A DNA stretch of 64,000 bases from the NCBI GenBank assembly GCA_000499405.2, contig HG738139.1, positions 5,418,616 to 5,482,615 on the forward strand, in the 5' to 3' direction. The notes beneath the pieces are model-generated. The model was not told the DNA's origin and did no database searches. It was given only the letters and a program-made list of their open reading frames with translations. Shown one piece after another: positions 24,632 to 36,434 of the stretch; positions within the stretch are counted from its first letter, which is position 1, and each line of letters starts with the position of its first letter. The translations under genes were made by a program, and so were the position numbers. This DNA comes from Onchocerca volvulus. Taxonomy: Eukaryota > Nematoda > Chromadorea > Rhabditida > Onchocercidae.

Positions 24632-27600
24632 ATGAAAATGAATTTGTCGGAAAAACAGCGCGATGAATTGTATGTAAAGATAATTTTTTAAAATGTTTTT
24701 CTATTTTTTACCTAAATAATTTTGCAAAAGTTTTTTGTACGATATATTAATGGTTGTCAAGCCATCTGATCATCTAATTGCTATTTTTTTTTCTTTTTTT
24801 TTTTTTTTTTTTACTAATACTATTTGCTGGATGTGGCCAACTCAGTGAAAAAATCGTGTAGTTTGCAATGCTATGTTTTTTTCGAAGATTCAGATCGAAT
24901 ATTTTCACGAAATTTATGTTTTCCAGAAACCGTGCAATTGCTGATTATCTCCAGTCATACGGTTATAATGAATCATTCGATGCTTTCAGACGAGAAACAG
25001 GCTTGGTTAGTTTTTCATCGCTATTGACTAGAATGAGGAGAATATTATGTAAATTCTTAATAATGCAATCATTTGGAAATTGTAGCTCCGCATGTTTCAA
25101 ATCTTGAAAGATTTTCAGACGGAAAATGACGATAAAAAAGTAATGGGTTTGCTGGAAAAGAAATGGACGTCAGTAGTCCGTCTGCAGAAAAAAGTTATGG
25201 ATTTGGAAGCAAAGCTGCAAGAAGCTGAACGAGAATACATGCATGGAGCACCAACGAGGTTACAATAACTTCATTTTTGATACAGAAACAATCTGAGAGG
25301 ATAAAAGTTAATAGTTATTTGATTTCTATTGTGCGAAGGTTTATTTATATGTTGACATTAGTTTTACTTTATCAAGATTTTACTCTTTAATACTTATTAC
25401 GTGCTAAAGAAAGTTTCCCTATCTTCAGGGAAAAACGGCAACCAGGCGAATGGATCCCACGACCGCCTGAAAAATTTTGTTTAAATGGTCATCGCTCGCC
25501 AATTACCCGCGTCATATTTCATCCTGTCTATAGCATAATTGCATCCTCTAGTGAAGATTCAACAATTAAGGTGAATTCTTGACATATTTTTTTTGCATAA
25601 TTAATCATTAATTTTATTTATATGAGTATATGAATTTATATGAGTTTAGCTGTGTAGCTAATTTAAGATTTACTTTTAGATTTCGTGTGACTTGCAACAG
25701 TTTACTTTATTCGTAGTGTTGTCCTTTATTAGGATGACTAAACTGAATTAACTTTTTTTTTTTTTTTGTAGGTTTGGGATTTCGAAACGGGTGATTTCGA
25801 ACGATCATTAAAAGGACACACTGATGCCGTACAGGATCTTGCATTTGATAATAGTGGAAAATTATTAGGTAAGATCAATTTTTCCGATCATTTAGATGAG
25901 ACACATCAAAACAATTGGCTTTTGAAGCTTATTTTTTTTAAGTTGTTTCAAGATTATAAATTTTTCCGATTATACTCATTCATGTTCTTTTTTCCGAAGG
26001 TAGTGGAATTGTTAGTGATACTGAAATGTTTTGTTTCAAAATTTAATAATTTACGAAAATACTGATAATCTATTACCAATTCAAAAATCGAGCGATAGAT
26101 GATAGCATAAATTAAGCCAGTTTTCTTGATTTGGATTATTTAGTATTGGTAATCAATATCATTAATAAATAATCCAAAACATTTATTATTGATTCCGATA
26201 TATTATTCAGTATAAAAATATGTCTTTATATTTTTAAAAATTGTTTCACATGTTGGGATAATTAAAGACTAATTCCTCGATTTATTAAATTCTTTTTTAG
26301 CATCATGCTCTGCCGACATGACTATCAAAATATGGGAATTCGTACAAACATTTGATTGTATGAAAACACTTAAAGGGCACGATCATAATATCTCATCAAT
26401 CGCATTCTTGCCTTCTGGTATTCTTATTTACTTTTAATTTAGTTGGATCATAAATTTCATCTAGCTACTTATTCGAAAGACTAGAAGAGAAATGTATTAT
26501 TGTCTTCCGCACATATAATTATTCTGTGGAAAAGTTTTGTTCTCAATTTAATATTTCAATTCATATAAAAAATATCTATATAAGAGTATTTTATATACTC
26601 TTATATAAATGTTTTTTTATATAAAATAGCCTTCCTCCCTTCTTTTTTTTTAATGGAATAAGCAAAGAGAAGGAAGTGGCATTGTCACAATAGCCAGTTT
26701 AAAGAATTTTATGCCGGTCATTATTTTCTCCATCATTATTTAATTTCTAATTTTTTTGATCATCATTACTTAATTTTATACTGGTCATCATTATTTTGTA
26801 GGGATTGAATTTAAAAGGATGTGAGATAAAATAAAAGTTAGAATAAATTCTTTTGACGGGAAGAAATTAATGAAGTTAAATTAAGTTTTTATTTTCAGGT
26901 GATCATTTACTATCTGCTTCACGAGATCATTTGGTGAAAATGTGGGAAGTAGCATCGGGTTATTGTGTCCGAACATTTGCAGGCCATAATGAATGGGTAC
27001 GAATGGTGCGTGTGCATCATGATGGAAATATGTTTGCATCCTGTAGTAATGATCAGGTAATTTTAGTTTTTTGCAAAAAGAATTCTTCACAGAGTCAGTA
27101 TTAGAGTTTCTGCGATATCTCACACTTGAAAAAAAAAGAAAAGGAATGATGAACTCTGCTTTCTACGTATTCGTTCTTTTATATGTTTTCTTTAAAAAAT
27201 TTTTCATTATAGACAATTTGCATATGGAATACTATATCAAAAGAATATAAAATGCGATTCCATGATCACGAACATGTTGTTGAGTGTATCCAGTGGGCAC
27301 CTGACAAGACTCTTCGTTATGTCGCTGAAGCTGAACAAGATCATGTTTGTAGGTTTCTATTCTTAATTTATATTACTCCAATTTTTCCTTATGTTAGCCC
27401 TTTTTCTTTGATTCTAAATATAGAACGTTATTCTTAGTTTAAAATATTGTCATCCCTAGCGTTGTGGAAATCCCACAGTTTCCTCCAATTCTAGGTTCTG
27501 CCTCTCCAATCATTTTTCCTTCATTGTTTTCAGTTTCAAACTGCTTAAATAGATGGGTGAGTATATTGATTACCAGATTAAAACGCAGCGAGTCAATTAT

Positions 27601-28727
27601 AAGTATCAAGAATTCAAATTTTTCAGAAAAGAAACTATTTTTCAGCGCAAATGAATGGTGATGCAAAGAAAAATGATAGTATGATTGCCCCGAAATTGGG
27701 ACCGATTCTTGTCTCTGGTTCTCGTGACAAAACGATCAAATTTTTTGATATTAATGCTGGATGTTGTTTATTTACTCTGGCAAGTTTTTAATTAATTATT
27801 TTCTTCTACACTACAACAAAATATATTTTCTAGAAGTTTAAACAAGCAGCAAAGACATTATCACATATTGACAAACTTAATGGAACTATCAGAATTACCG
27901 CGGCGTAGTCGGCAAACGGATTGAGTCTGCAATATCTATTGAACTCTTCAGCGTAATGATGACACTAGCGCGTCAATCATTTTTTTGCTCTCATATTAAT
28001 AAATTTTAATAAAAGTCAAAAATGATTAGCAAAGCTATGAAATAAGCTCAAAACCAACAAAAATCGATTTCTTCTATAATTAATAAAATTAAAAATGAAT
28101 TTATTTTTTCTGTGGTCAATTAGCCGTCTTTCTTAAATGTATAGAATGGCGTCGTTTTCAGATTGGTCACGATAACTGGGTCCGTGGATTACGATTTCAT
28201 CCGGCTGGTAAATATCTGCTTTCAGTTGCAGATGATAAAACACTGCGCGTATGGGCAATTGCGCAGAAGCGTTGTGCCAAGACACTGGATGCTCATAAGC
28301 ACTTCGTCAGTTCGCTTGGTTTGTGTTATTTATATTTGACATTATGAAAAATCATGTATCGTATTCATTTTTCATTTTTTTCTGAAATTCTGAGGATTTT
28401 TTTGACAAATTCAAGAAATAGATCATCTTGCTAACTTGGTAGGTCGTTCTTTCGACCATTCAAATACAGTTTTCTGAAGCTTCCGAGCTTGTCGTGAGTG
28501 AAGTTCTTTATTTAGTTGGTGTTGTCTTTTTTTGTATATATTTTCATTACATGTTTCTTGTTCAATAATGTTATTTTTCTCAAGTTTCAGAAATATTAGA
28601 GGCAAAATTAAGGAATATTCAGAATGTATTAATCCTACAGTTTTTCGTTTCAGATTTCCATCCATCTCTACCTTACGTTGTGACATCTAGTGTGGATATG
28701 ACAATTAAAGTATGGGAATGTCGTTGA
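24632..28727 (+). CDS. lis-1: LIS1 / PAFAH1B1 dynein regulator
   Basis: Eleven exons: 24632-24669, 24927-25005, 25119-25258, 25429-25570, 25772-25868, 26301-26417, 26899-27056, 27213-27344, 27627-27779, 28162-28318 and 28654-28727 (TGA), 428 aa; human LIS1 is 410. LIS1 binds cytoplasmic dynein with NDEL/NUD-2 and controls nuclear migration and spindle positioning. The N-terminal LisH motif is at about residues 13-39 ([20 protein letters not shown]). A coiled coil follows ([20 protein letters not shown]), then WIPRPPEKF, then seven WD40 repeats with hallmarks such as [36 protein letters not shown] and the C-terminal TIKVWECR. Intron 9 begins GCAAGT, a GC-AG intron. The start of exon 9 (27627) is set by phase; a TTTTCAG 19 nt downstream would break the frame. 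ATG 24638 is an alternative start. Confidence 0.96.
26577..26607. repeat. 12-bp inverted repeat in lis-1 intron 6
   Basis: TATATAAGAGTA at 26577-26588 pairs with TACTCTTATATA at 26596-26607 around a 7-nt AT-rich loop. Confidence 0.75.
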
Positions 28728-30671
28728 AGTAAAGGATTCATAAATAGCTTAAACAGAACAATCAGTTTAATTTTATTTTTCCATTCCTTGTGAAATAATG
28801 CGGAACGCTTCGCTTTCTGTTGCATATTCTTTCTGTAATTTAATAATCTATTCAGATTATAATTTATTAAGGATTTATATTTCATGTCACATACTAATCA
28901 AGTAAATTATTGAATTGATTTTTGTGAAGTTCATGGATGATCAGGAGCAATATAGGAATTGTGTGAATTTTAGTTGGATTGGAAAGCTGTGCTATATTTT
29001 TTTTATTTGTATTCCATTTCTTCATTAGAATACTTCTAATTTTTTATTTTTACGTTTATTATTTCTCCGTCCGCAGCGAGATTCTTTAAATCATTCCTAG
29101 ACCTACTAAAATCACCGAAATTATTCTTAAATAACTGTTTGTGGGAATCATTTGAATTAATTATAAAGAGAGGATAAATATAGATTGTGAGATCAAATAT
29201 ATATAAGATGGTGAGAAGAAAAAAAGAAAGATGACAAGGAGGTTCTGATTAAGCAAAATTTTCAGACTGAAACTTTTTTGACGTATTTTCTTGATCTTAG
29301 TTTGATGATTAGCCAAAAAATGTTTCTGCTTTGCGTATGCAGAAATTTTGTCAATTTTTCTTTTACGCATAAATGTTTTTTTTTTTTTTTTTGTGTATGA
29401 TTCCACTATGTATCTCTTTTTTAATTCACTATTTTTTTCCTTTTTTACTAGGTTTTTCAAGAATCTCATTACAATTGGCATGCTCCTTTTTCATCAATTT
29501 TTTCATCTGCTTGTATTTTTTGTGTAGTCGAAAATCATGTTTAGCATTTTTTAATTTGATTCCTGTATATTTGTTCTTCAATACTATTATTGTCACTATT
29601 ACGAACTATGAATTTAACTTAAATTATCATTAATTTGCAGTTGTTGAAGCGTAATTCGGGTATATACATATACATTTAAAGAAGTTTTTTAGCATTCAGA
29701 ACTTCGTGAACATTGCTGGAAAAGAGCAGTCAAATGGATGGGAGAGTGAAAGTGTATATATAAATTTAAATCAGTGAAGAGAAGCTCCTGATTTGTAAAA
29801 TTTTTTAAAGTCTTCAAAAAAAGAAATCGGGAAGTGCAAAGAAAAGAAATTATAATTAATTAACGTAAATATAATTTGTGTAAAGCGCTTGAATACTGAT
29901 TTTTTTCGTCGCTTTGCTTTCTATGTGTTTAAAAAAAAAATGAAAGAACTATTATTTGTATGGTTTATAAGATTGGCACTTTGATGCTTTCCAGAGTATC
30001 TAATAAAAATCCATCAATTTGCATAAAAATATTATTTTTAGGTCCAAAATTTTCACAAATCTGAAAATGGAGTTTTAATTGGGTCATTTTTCTTTCAAAA
30101 TATTTATATATTGAGAGTCAGTCCTGTTGTTAATCTTCTGTTGGTCGAAATCGTGATATTCTGGAATCCCTGTGGAATTGAATTTTTTTTCTTGAAGATG
30201 TTTCGTGTATTGAAAGATTTGAGAAATTACTAAATAAAACCTGAAGACCAACGTCTTTGTTTTCGCAACTGTTGATTTCCAATGTATTGATGGTGATTTC
30301 GTTGTTTAGCTTAGAGGACAAGTTTCTGGGAAGTTATTGCTAAAGAAAGAAATTTCAAATGATGTTAGTTTTAAAGATTTTTGAAGAACTTGGACAGACT
30401 AAATTCTCTTATAATATAAGGCAGGATCTGCAGGTGTGCCTGTTTGAGAATTATCTGAAAATGAGTTAGTGCGAATTTTGCCTTGTGTGTTAGATTAGAG
30501 TCGCTGATTTTGATGATAAAAGATTGGTGTGATTTATTTTGATGTATTTAAAATGCGGGATTAGCATTTGATTGAGAGACTTTCTTTTAGTTTCGTCTTG
30601 AATGATGAAACTTTTTAAAATGAAAATGTTTTAGGTTTGAAGAAAGGGAGACAGTGGTAAAGTAATAAACT
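28728..30671. other. Intergenic region between lis-1 and the uS17m gene
   Basis: No gene can be supported. On the minus strand, 30341-30130 follows an acceptor-like CTTCCCAG and encodes SSKLNNEITINTLEINSCE and onward to a stop. Another short minus-strand block near 30456-30420 follows TTTTCAG. These two do not join cleanly, so a minus-strand gene is possible but unproven. A lysine-rich minus-strand frame at 29161-29481 reflects T-rich tracts. Confidence 0.4.
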
Positions 30672-33113
30672 ATGAATTTTGCAGCACAATTGTTGAAAAT
30701 GGAACCTGTGCTTTGCACAACTAGTCGTGTAAGTTTACTTTAAGATATGAAAGCACAGCTAATCGTGTAAGTTTACTTTAAGGTACGAAGTTTCATGAAT
30801 CAAAGTTGTTACAGTTTTACTGGATATTTATAGAATTTGCGGGACTGGTTCGGGATCTCCAACTGTAGGAACATATTAAAATTATAGAAATAGAAGAATA
30901 ATTTGGTTGGGGAAAGAAAAATTATGAAATAAAAATTTTTTTCTTTTAAATCTTAGATTTCTTTTACCCATAATTAATCGCTTTCCAGCATTCTTAGACC
31001 ATATTGTTATTATTGCTATAACAATATTATTACTTCATTAGAGATATGAGATGTGTACAAGTATTTCATATTGCAGTTATTGCAGTGTCAATTTCGAAAT
31101 TCCGAATTTTTAAAATCAAAATCATGATCTAAGAATGATCAGTCAGATAATTTTTCTCACTCATTCATTATTGGTATTTTATTTCTAAACGTCAATTTAT
31201 TTTCAGTGCAAGACCGAATTATCCAAAAACACACTAGATATGTTGTTAGGAAAGGTATTAAAACATACACATATTGGAAATGATAAAATTCCATGTGTTC
31301 AGGTGAAGTGGAATCTTTGATTTGTAATTAGTTCGTGAAAATTATTGTGGCCTTTAACTCTTTCATTAAAAATCAAATTATGCATTTTTCATGATTTATC
31401 GCCTGATGAAAGCTAGTATATTCATTACATCGATGTTTTTGATTGAAGAACTATAACGATGTTATGTCGTTTTTAGGTTCGATGTCGATTAAATGATTTT
31501 GATGAATATATTAAAAAGTATTTTGCACGGCCTATTGATCTATGGGCATTAGATCCAAAAAATACAGCTGGTAATTTGTTCTTGACTTCACAGCAAAAAA
31601 TTTTTTCCAGAGATTGTGAAATTTACTGTCCCTGACAAAATTTTTTGAAATTTCTCAATTTTCTCTTTTCTTGAATGTTTTACTAAAAATTTTTATTTTA
31701 TCTCCATGCTTTGTTATGACTTTGCAAAAATAATATAGATTTTGATGCAATTCTTCGCTTTTATTATATTTAGCGATTACTTGGAATTCAAAAACTTCAT
31801 GCATCAAGCTTGCTAATTTCTTTATTTTAGGAATTTAGAGACGGATATAGAAACATTGTTTAAGCACATATCCATAATTTGTGCAACGATTTGATAACAT
31901 TTATTCATAGTGGGAATTAGATTTAGATGATGTTTTAATCGGAACTTAAGTAACTGTTAGAATATTTTCAGGATTGGGTGACACTATTTTGATCAAAAAA
32001 TGTGATGTAAATAAGCGACCGGCCAAATTAGTCACACATATTGTTGATCGAGTAATGTTTAAGTATGGTAATATTATCGACCCAATCACAAAAAAACGAG
32101 TAATTAAGGAGAAATATGAGGACGATATCAACTTAAAAACAAAACTAGTGAAAGAAATTATCGAAGAACCATCATCATATGTATGAACTTTTCTTTGAAT
32201 TATTTATGCAATTTTTGAAGTCCTAGGTTTCAAATTTGAATGTGTACAAAGTGAACTCTTGTTGATTTTTCCGAAAAATTCGGTTAAATGAGGTCTTCAC
32301 TGTGTAAAATTGTTTCGCAATCTGTCAAAAGAGGCAGTTTCCTAAAAGCTCCAAGAATACATTACAAACTGTATCAGATAGCTCGACTAGCTGATACATA
32401 CAACAGCTATTTAGTTAGTATCATTTTTTGATCAGTTGATGCAATTCGTTTTTGACATTCAGTCGCCCAAATCGTTAGTAAACGCATCGTGAGCAGTGAA
32501 CAGCAGAAATATTCTTGTTTTACCAACTGAGTAAATATCATTTAATTTTATTAGTTTGCATCAACATTAATGTCTTTTTTGAAAATGTCTTTCTTTGAGT
32601 GGCTTGATGAATATCTTTCTTTGAATAGCTTGATGAATCGAAATATTCTTGCACCCTTTATAGTTTTAGTGTTGTTTAAAGTATTATTCTAGAATTCAAA
32701 ATTTTCCATCAATTCTCATGATTGATGTCATAAAATTTAGCACCAAAATACTGATGCTTTTCAGTTTCCTGAATAGTATGTTTCCTATTGATGACGTGCG
32801 TTTTTTCATGTTGTTTATTTAATGAGGGTGATAGTCATTATTCGTTTGCCATTTTCTGCTTTGGCTATCAATAAACTTTTGAATTATTTAGTTCAAAGAA
32901 AAAACTGAATTTTTTTTTCTTTTTTTGCTTTAGGATGTGTTGTTATTCGAAGAAAAACGGAATATACAGTGGCGACGGTTGAATACTCGTAAAATGGCGA
33001 TAAGTCAACGTGAGCTGTCGAAGCAGGGACGTTTATCGACGAGACGAATGATCAAAAATATCAGTAAAGAAAAGGAAGAAGCATTAAACAAGGATAAAGA
33101 ACAAGATGATTAA
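30672..33113 (+). CDS. mrps-17: Mitochondrial ribosomal protein uS17m (MRPS17)
   Basis: Five exons: 30672-30728, 31207-31302, 31477-31570, 31972-32180 and 32934-33113 (TAA), 211 aa. The protein belongs to the small subunit of the mitochondrial ribosome and binds 12S rRNA. The S17-type OB fold is visible from about residue 30: LLGKVLKHTHIGNDKIPCVQ, then the aromatic loop YIKKYFARP, GDTILIKKC, and the mitochondrial-type FKYGNIIDPITKK (about 112-124), close to human MRPS17 KVGKVIDPVTGK. At 211 aa it is much longer than human MRPS17 (130 aa) because of a charged C-terminal extension of about 60 residues in the last exon. POP1 follows on the same strand about 580 bp downstream, so co-transcription is possible. 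A 38-bp duplication repeats the exon 1 splice donor. Confidence 0.88.
30725..30782 (+). repeat. 38-bp-spaced duplication of a splice donor
   Basis: TCGTGTAAGTTTACTTTAAG occurs at 30725-30744 and again at 30763-30782. The first copy includes the exon 1/intron 1 boundary of the uS17m gene (CGT|GTAAGT), and the second sits inside the intron. Confidence 0.9.
32588..32639 (+). repeat. 26-bp imperfect tandem duplication in uS17m intron 4
   Basis: TCTTTCTTTGAGTGGCTTGA(TGAATA) at 32588-32613 is followed by a copy at 32614-32639 with three differences. Confidence 0.8.
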
Positions 33114-33696
33114 CCATGTTAATAAAATAAATTAGGTTTTTTGGCATGCATTTATTTGAATTTTAAGTTAATACCTCAGTTTTTGAAACTCAGAGCTTTG
33201 TAATATTTTTCCTCCTATTAGTTATCATCTTTGCATATTCACTGATTATAAGACATATCGCTTTCCATATGAGAAATAACTTACCTATCTATCTAGTCTA
33301 AATTTTATTTCTCGTTTGTCTGTGTGAAAATTCATCATGACTTTTACAACCCTTTGATTTGTTATATTTGTATATTTTTGTTGGGTTTTTTTTTTTCTCT
33401 TATTGACGTACATGTGTTTCAGCAGTAGATATTACTTGCTGAATTTTAAATCTTCCGAAAAATAAATCTCAATTACAGGTGTATATGTCGTCCTTTATTC
33501 AGCTTAAAATTTTTGCCAATACTTTTTTCGAAGCTTGTTCCTAAATCAAATTATGAAAATAAGCTTTTCTGCGATTCGAGGATTTATCGAGGTTGTTGAG
33601 AAAACAATTGCTGATAAAAAGATCTTTGATGAATTATCATATTAGATATTCAGTGTTAAGCATATAATTAATAAAAATAGAATGTCATTTTCAGTA
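33114..33696. other. Spacer between uS17m and POP1 genes
   Basis: About 580 bp without a gene. AATAAA-like signals follow the uS17m stop (33121-33127) and occur again near 33460. A TTTTCAG just before the POP1 ATG, at 33688-33694, could be a trans-splice acceptor, as expected for a downstream operon gene. Confidence 0.5.
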
Positions 33697-36380
33697 ATGG
33701 AGGAAAGTGAGGGAGATGAATATTGTCCACGACCACGTGGTGTTAACGTAATGCATTTTGTGAAAGAACGAGTGAGACAAATTGCTGAGTTAATTCAGGT
33801 TGGTTTTCTGAAATTTGTACTTGGAAAAAATTTAGGAAATATTGTCAGGCATATTAAGTGGTACTTTGCATTAAACATTTGACAGATTGATTTTTAATTC
33901 TGTGTGTTTTCCAAAAGAAAATTAACTTATACGCTTTTTCAAGGCCGTCGATAATCGCGTGTTGATATCAGGAGAAGTGACTAAAGGACCACGTACAGCA
34001 GTACAGCGTTTACCACGTCATATGCGTCGTCGTGCAATGTCCTACAACATAAAGCGTTTCCCACGTATGCAACGTCGTTTTGCAATTTCATCGATTGCAG
34101 CTTCGAAACATCGTCAAAAACCACCTAGTCGCTTTTGGAGAAGACGACCAAGAAACTTACTTTTGGTTAATTTTTCTGAAATACTTAAATTGGGGAATCA
34201 CTAAGATGATCAGTATAAGTCCTCGGGCAATTTATTCCATGCACTGTTTACTTGCAGTATGAATTTTGATTTTTGCTTACGATCAGACACTTATTGAAAC
34301 GAGTAAAAATTTTAGTTTTTTAAAGTTAAAAATCACTGAAAGAATGAGAGATTACGAGAGATGATGAATTTGAGATCCTTAATGCGAGTCATTAACCAGC
34401 ACATGATATGATTTTTTGATTACCAGTTCAACTCTGAATCTTCTATGATCATAAAAGTTAAATAGTGCATCTTGTTCCAAAGATGCATCAGATTATAACA
34501 GCGACGAAACTATTTGCATTTCTGTCTTTCTTAATTTTATGATTAGCACATCTACTTATCTTTATAAATCAGTGCATATTCACGTATATTTTGATAATGG
34601 GTAAAACAGTATTTCCGAAGGAAATACTGTTTTAAAAATATTGTTTTTTTAAAGTTTCAGCTTGCTTTAATTTGTAAAATGAAATTTCCTAGTTATTATA
34701 ATTTCTTTGAATCTTGATAATTAATCAAATTCTAGAATTATACCAGACGCCAACGAAAACATGTATGGCTTGAAACACATATATGGCATGCAAAACGTTT
34801 TCGAATGATCCAGAAATGGGGGTACAATTTACCGTTCTGCAGTTATCAACGAGCTTTTCGACCGTCGCATCGTGATGCAATGCGACATTGTGTTATACGA
34901 GATGTTAGCTTCTTGCGCTGTTTTCAGGTAAATTCAAAAGTCTTAATCATTTTTCTCTAGGAAGATATGCAACATTTCCTTTTTTTTTTTTTTTTTTTTT
35001 TTTCAAATTACAAGATTTTGAAAATTGAAATCAAGCTTTATCATGGGTTTTCCTAAAGGAGTTTTTAACTTATAATATTATGATTGTGATATTATTGGTA
35101 TATATATGTCAATATCAAGACAGATCGAAATTCGCACGTTACGTCTTTTGATGACATAACTGCATTTTTTAATATCAACTTCTCGGATGATTCACAGTGA
35201 TATCCAAATAACTGTTTACTTTAATTTGTTTATTGATGGGGCATTCAGTGGGTTATATCTGCTTGTTTTAAGCTAATCAATATTGGAATATAAGAACATG
35301 AAATTTATTTAGAATATAACATAGTAATCAAACTTTAAATGAAATATATGAAGTCGAATAGTTTAAACCAGAATAATATTTACAAAATCTTTGGTAATTT
35401 AATAGTTAGAACAGTGCAGACATTAAATTTATTATATGCGAACAGTAAATTTATTATAGTCCTTCCTCATTTAAAACTGCTATTATTTGGTAGTGGAATG
35501 GAGGTTTTTTAATTTTTTCAGATAATTGGATCAAGTCAAGTAACAATAATTGAGCTATTACGTAACATTTGTGCACCTGAAGTTGGCCCAACATTTGCAT
35601 TCAAAACTGCTTTAGATGGTCGTTTTGAAATGCCAGTTATGTTATACGAACCAGGCAAATATCCACGTGGTTTCATTGGACCTGCTAGATTTCTATGGAG
35701 TAAGCACAGGTAAGTTTTTACAATCTTCATTCTGTAGAAGAATGAAGGATAATTAATCTAAAAAGAAGGATATTTATCTAAAAATTTTTATAAAAAATAG
35801 TTGTATGTACTGAAATATCGTACCATAGTAGAAATTAATTTTTCATTTTTCATTCAACAAGGTATTCAGTGATAAAGAATAATTAACCGATTGTCTTCTA
35901 AAACCAGTTATTAACTTTTCTGTGTAAGGTTTTCGTAAGAATTCAAGGTATAGGAGATAGGATAAAAGAAAGCGACAAATTTTCAAAAATTCATGTTTTG
36001 TTTATTGACTGAATGTTTTAATTATTATTAGAATATTTTTAAGTTTACTGTTTCTATCCATTAAATTTAAAGTTTCACTTGATATAAATTTGGTAGAAAT
36101 CCGAGTTCTGTAGTCCTGTATTTCCAGGACTGATCAAAAGTACACGTTAGCTGTCTGGACACATCCCTCTTCCAGTAAAAATATCTTGTCAAAATTTATC
36201 GATCTGCTAAAATTGAAAAAACAGGATCAAGAAGTAGATCTTATAGGAACAGACAAAGTGCCACGCAATATAGATGAATGGAGGTTACGTAATTTACAGA
36301 TGAAGACGGATGTCTACGAAAATAGTGAAGATCTAAAGGTATAGTTTTTATAATTGTGTCACTTATCAATTTTCTTCCTC

Positions 36381-36434
<54 letters not shown>

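Noticed and set aside
29161..29633. Lysine-rich minus frame and Phe-rich plus frame
   Set aside because: Both are translations of T-rich/A-rich tracts with no balanced composition or splice support.
36391..36434. (TC)n(AT)n as a regulatory GAGA-type element
   Set aside because: It lies in a POP1 intron and is an ordinary compound microsatellite; nothing beyond the repeat supports a regulatory role.
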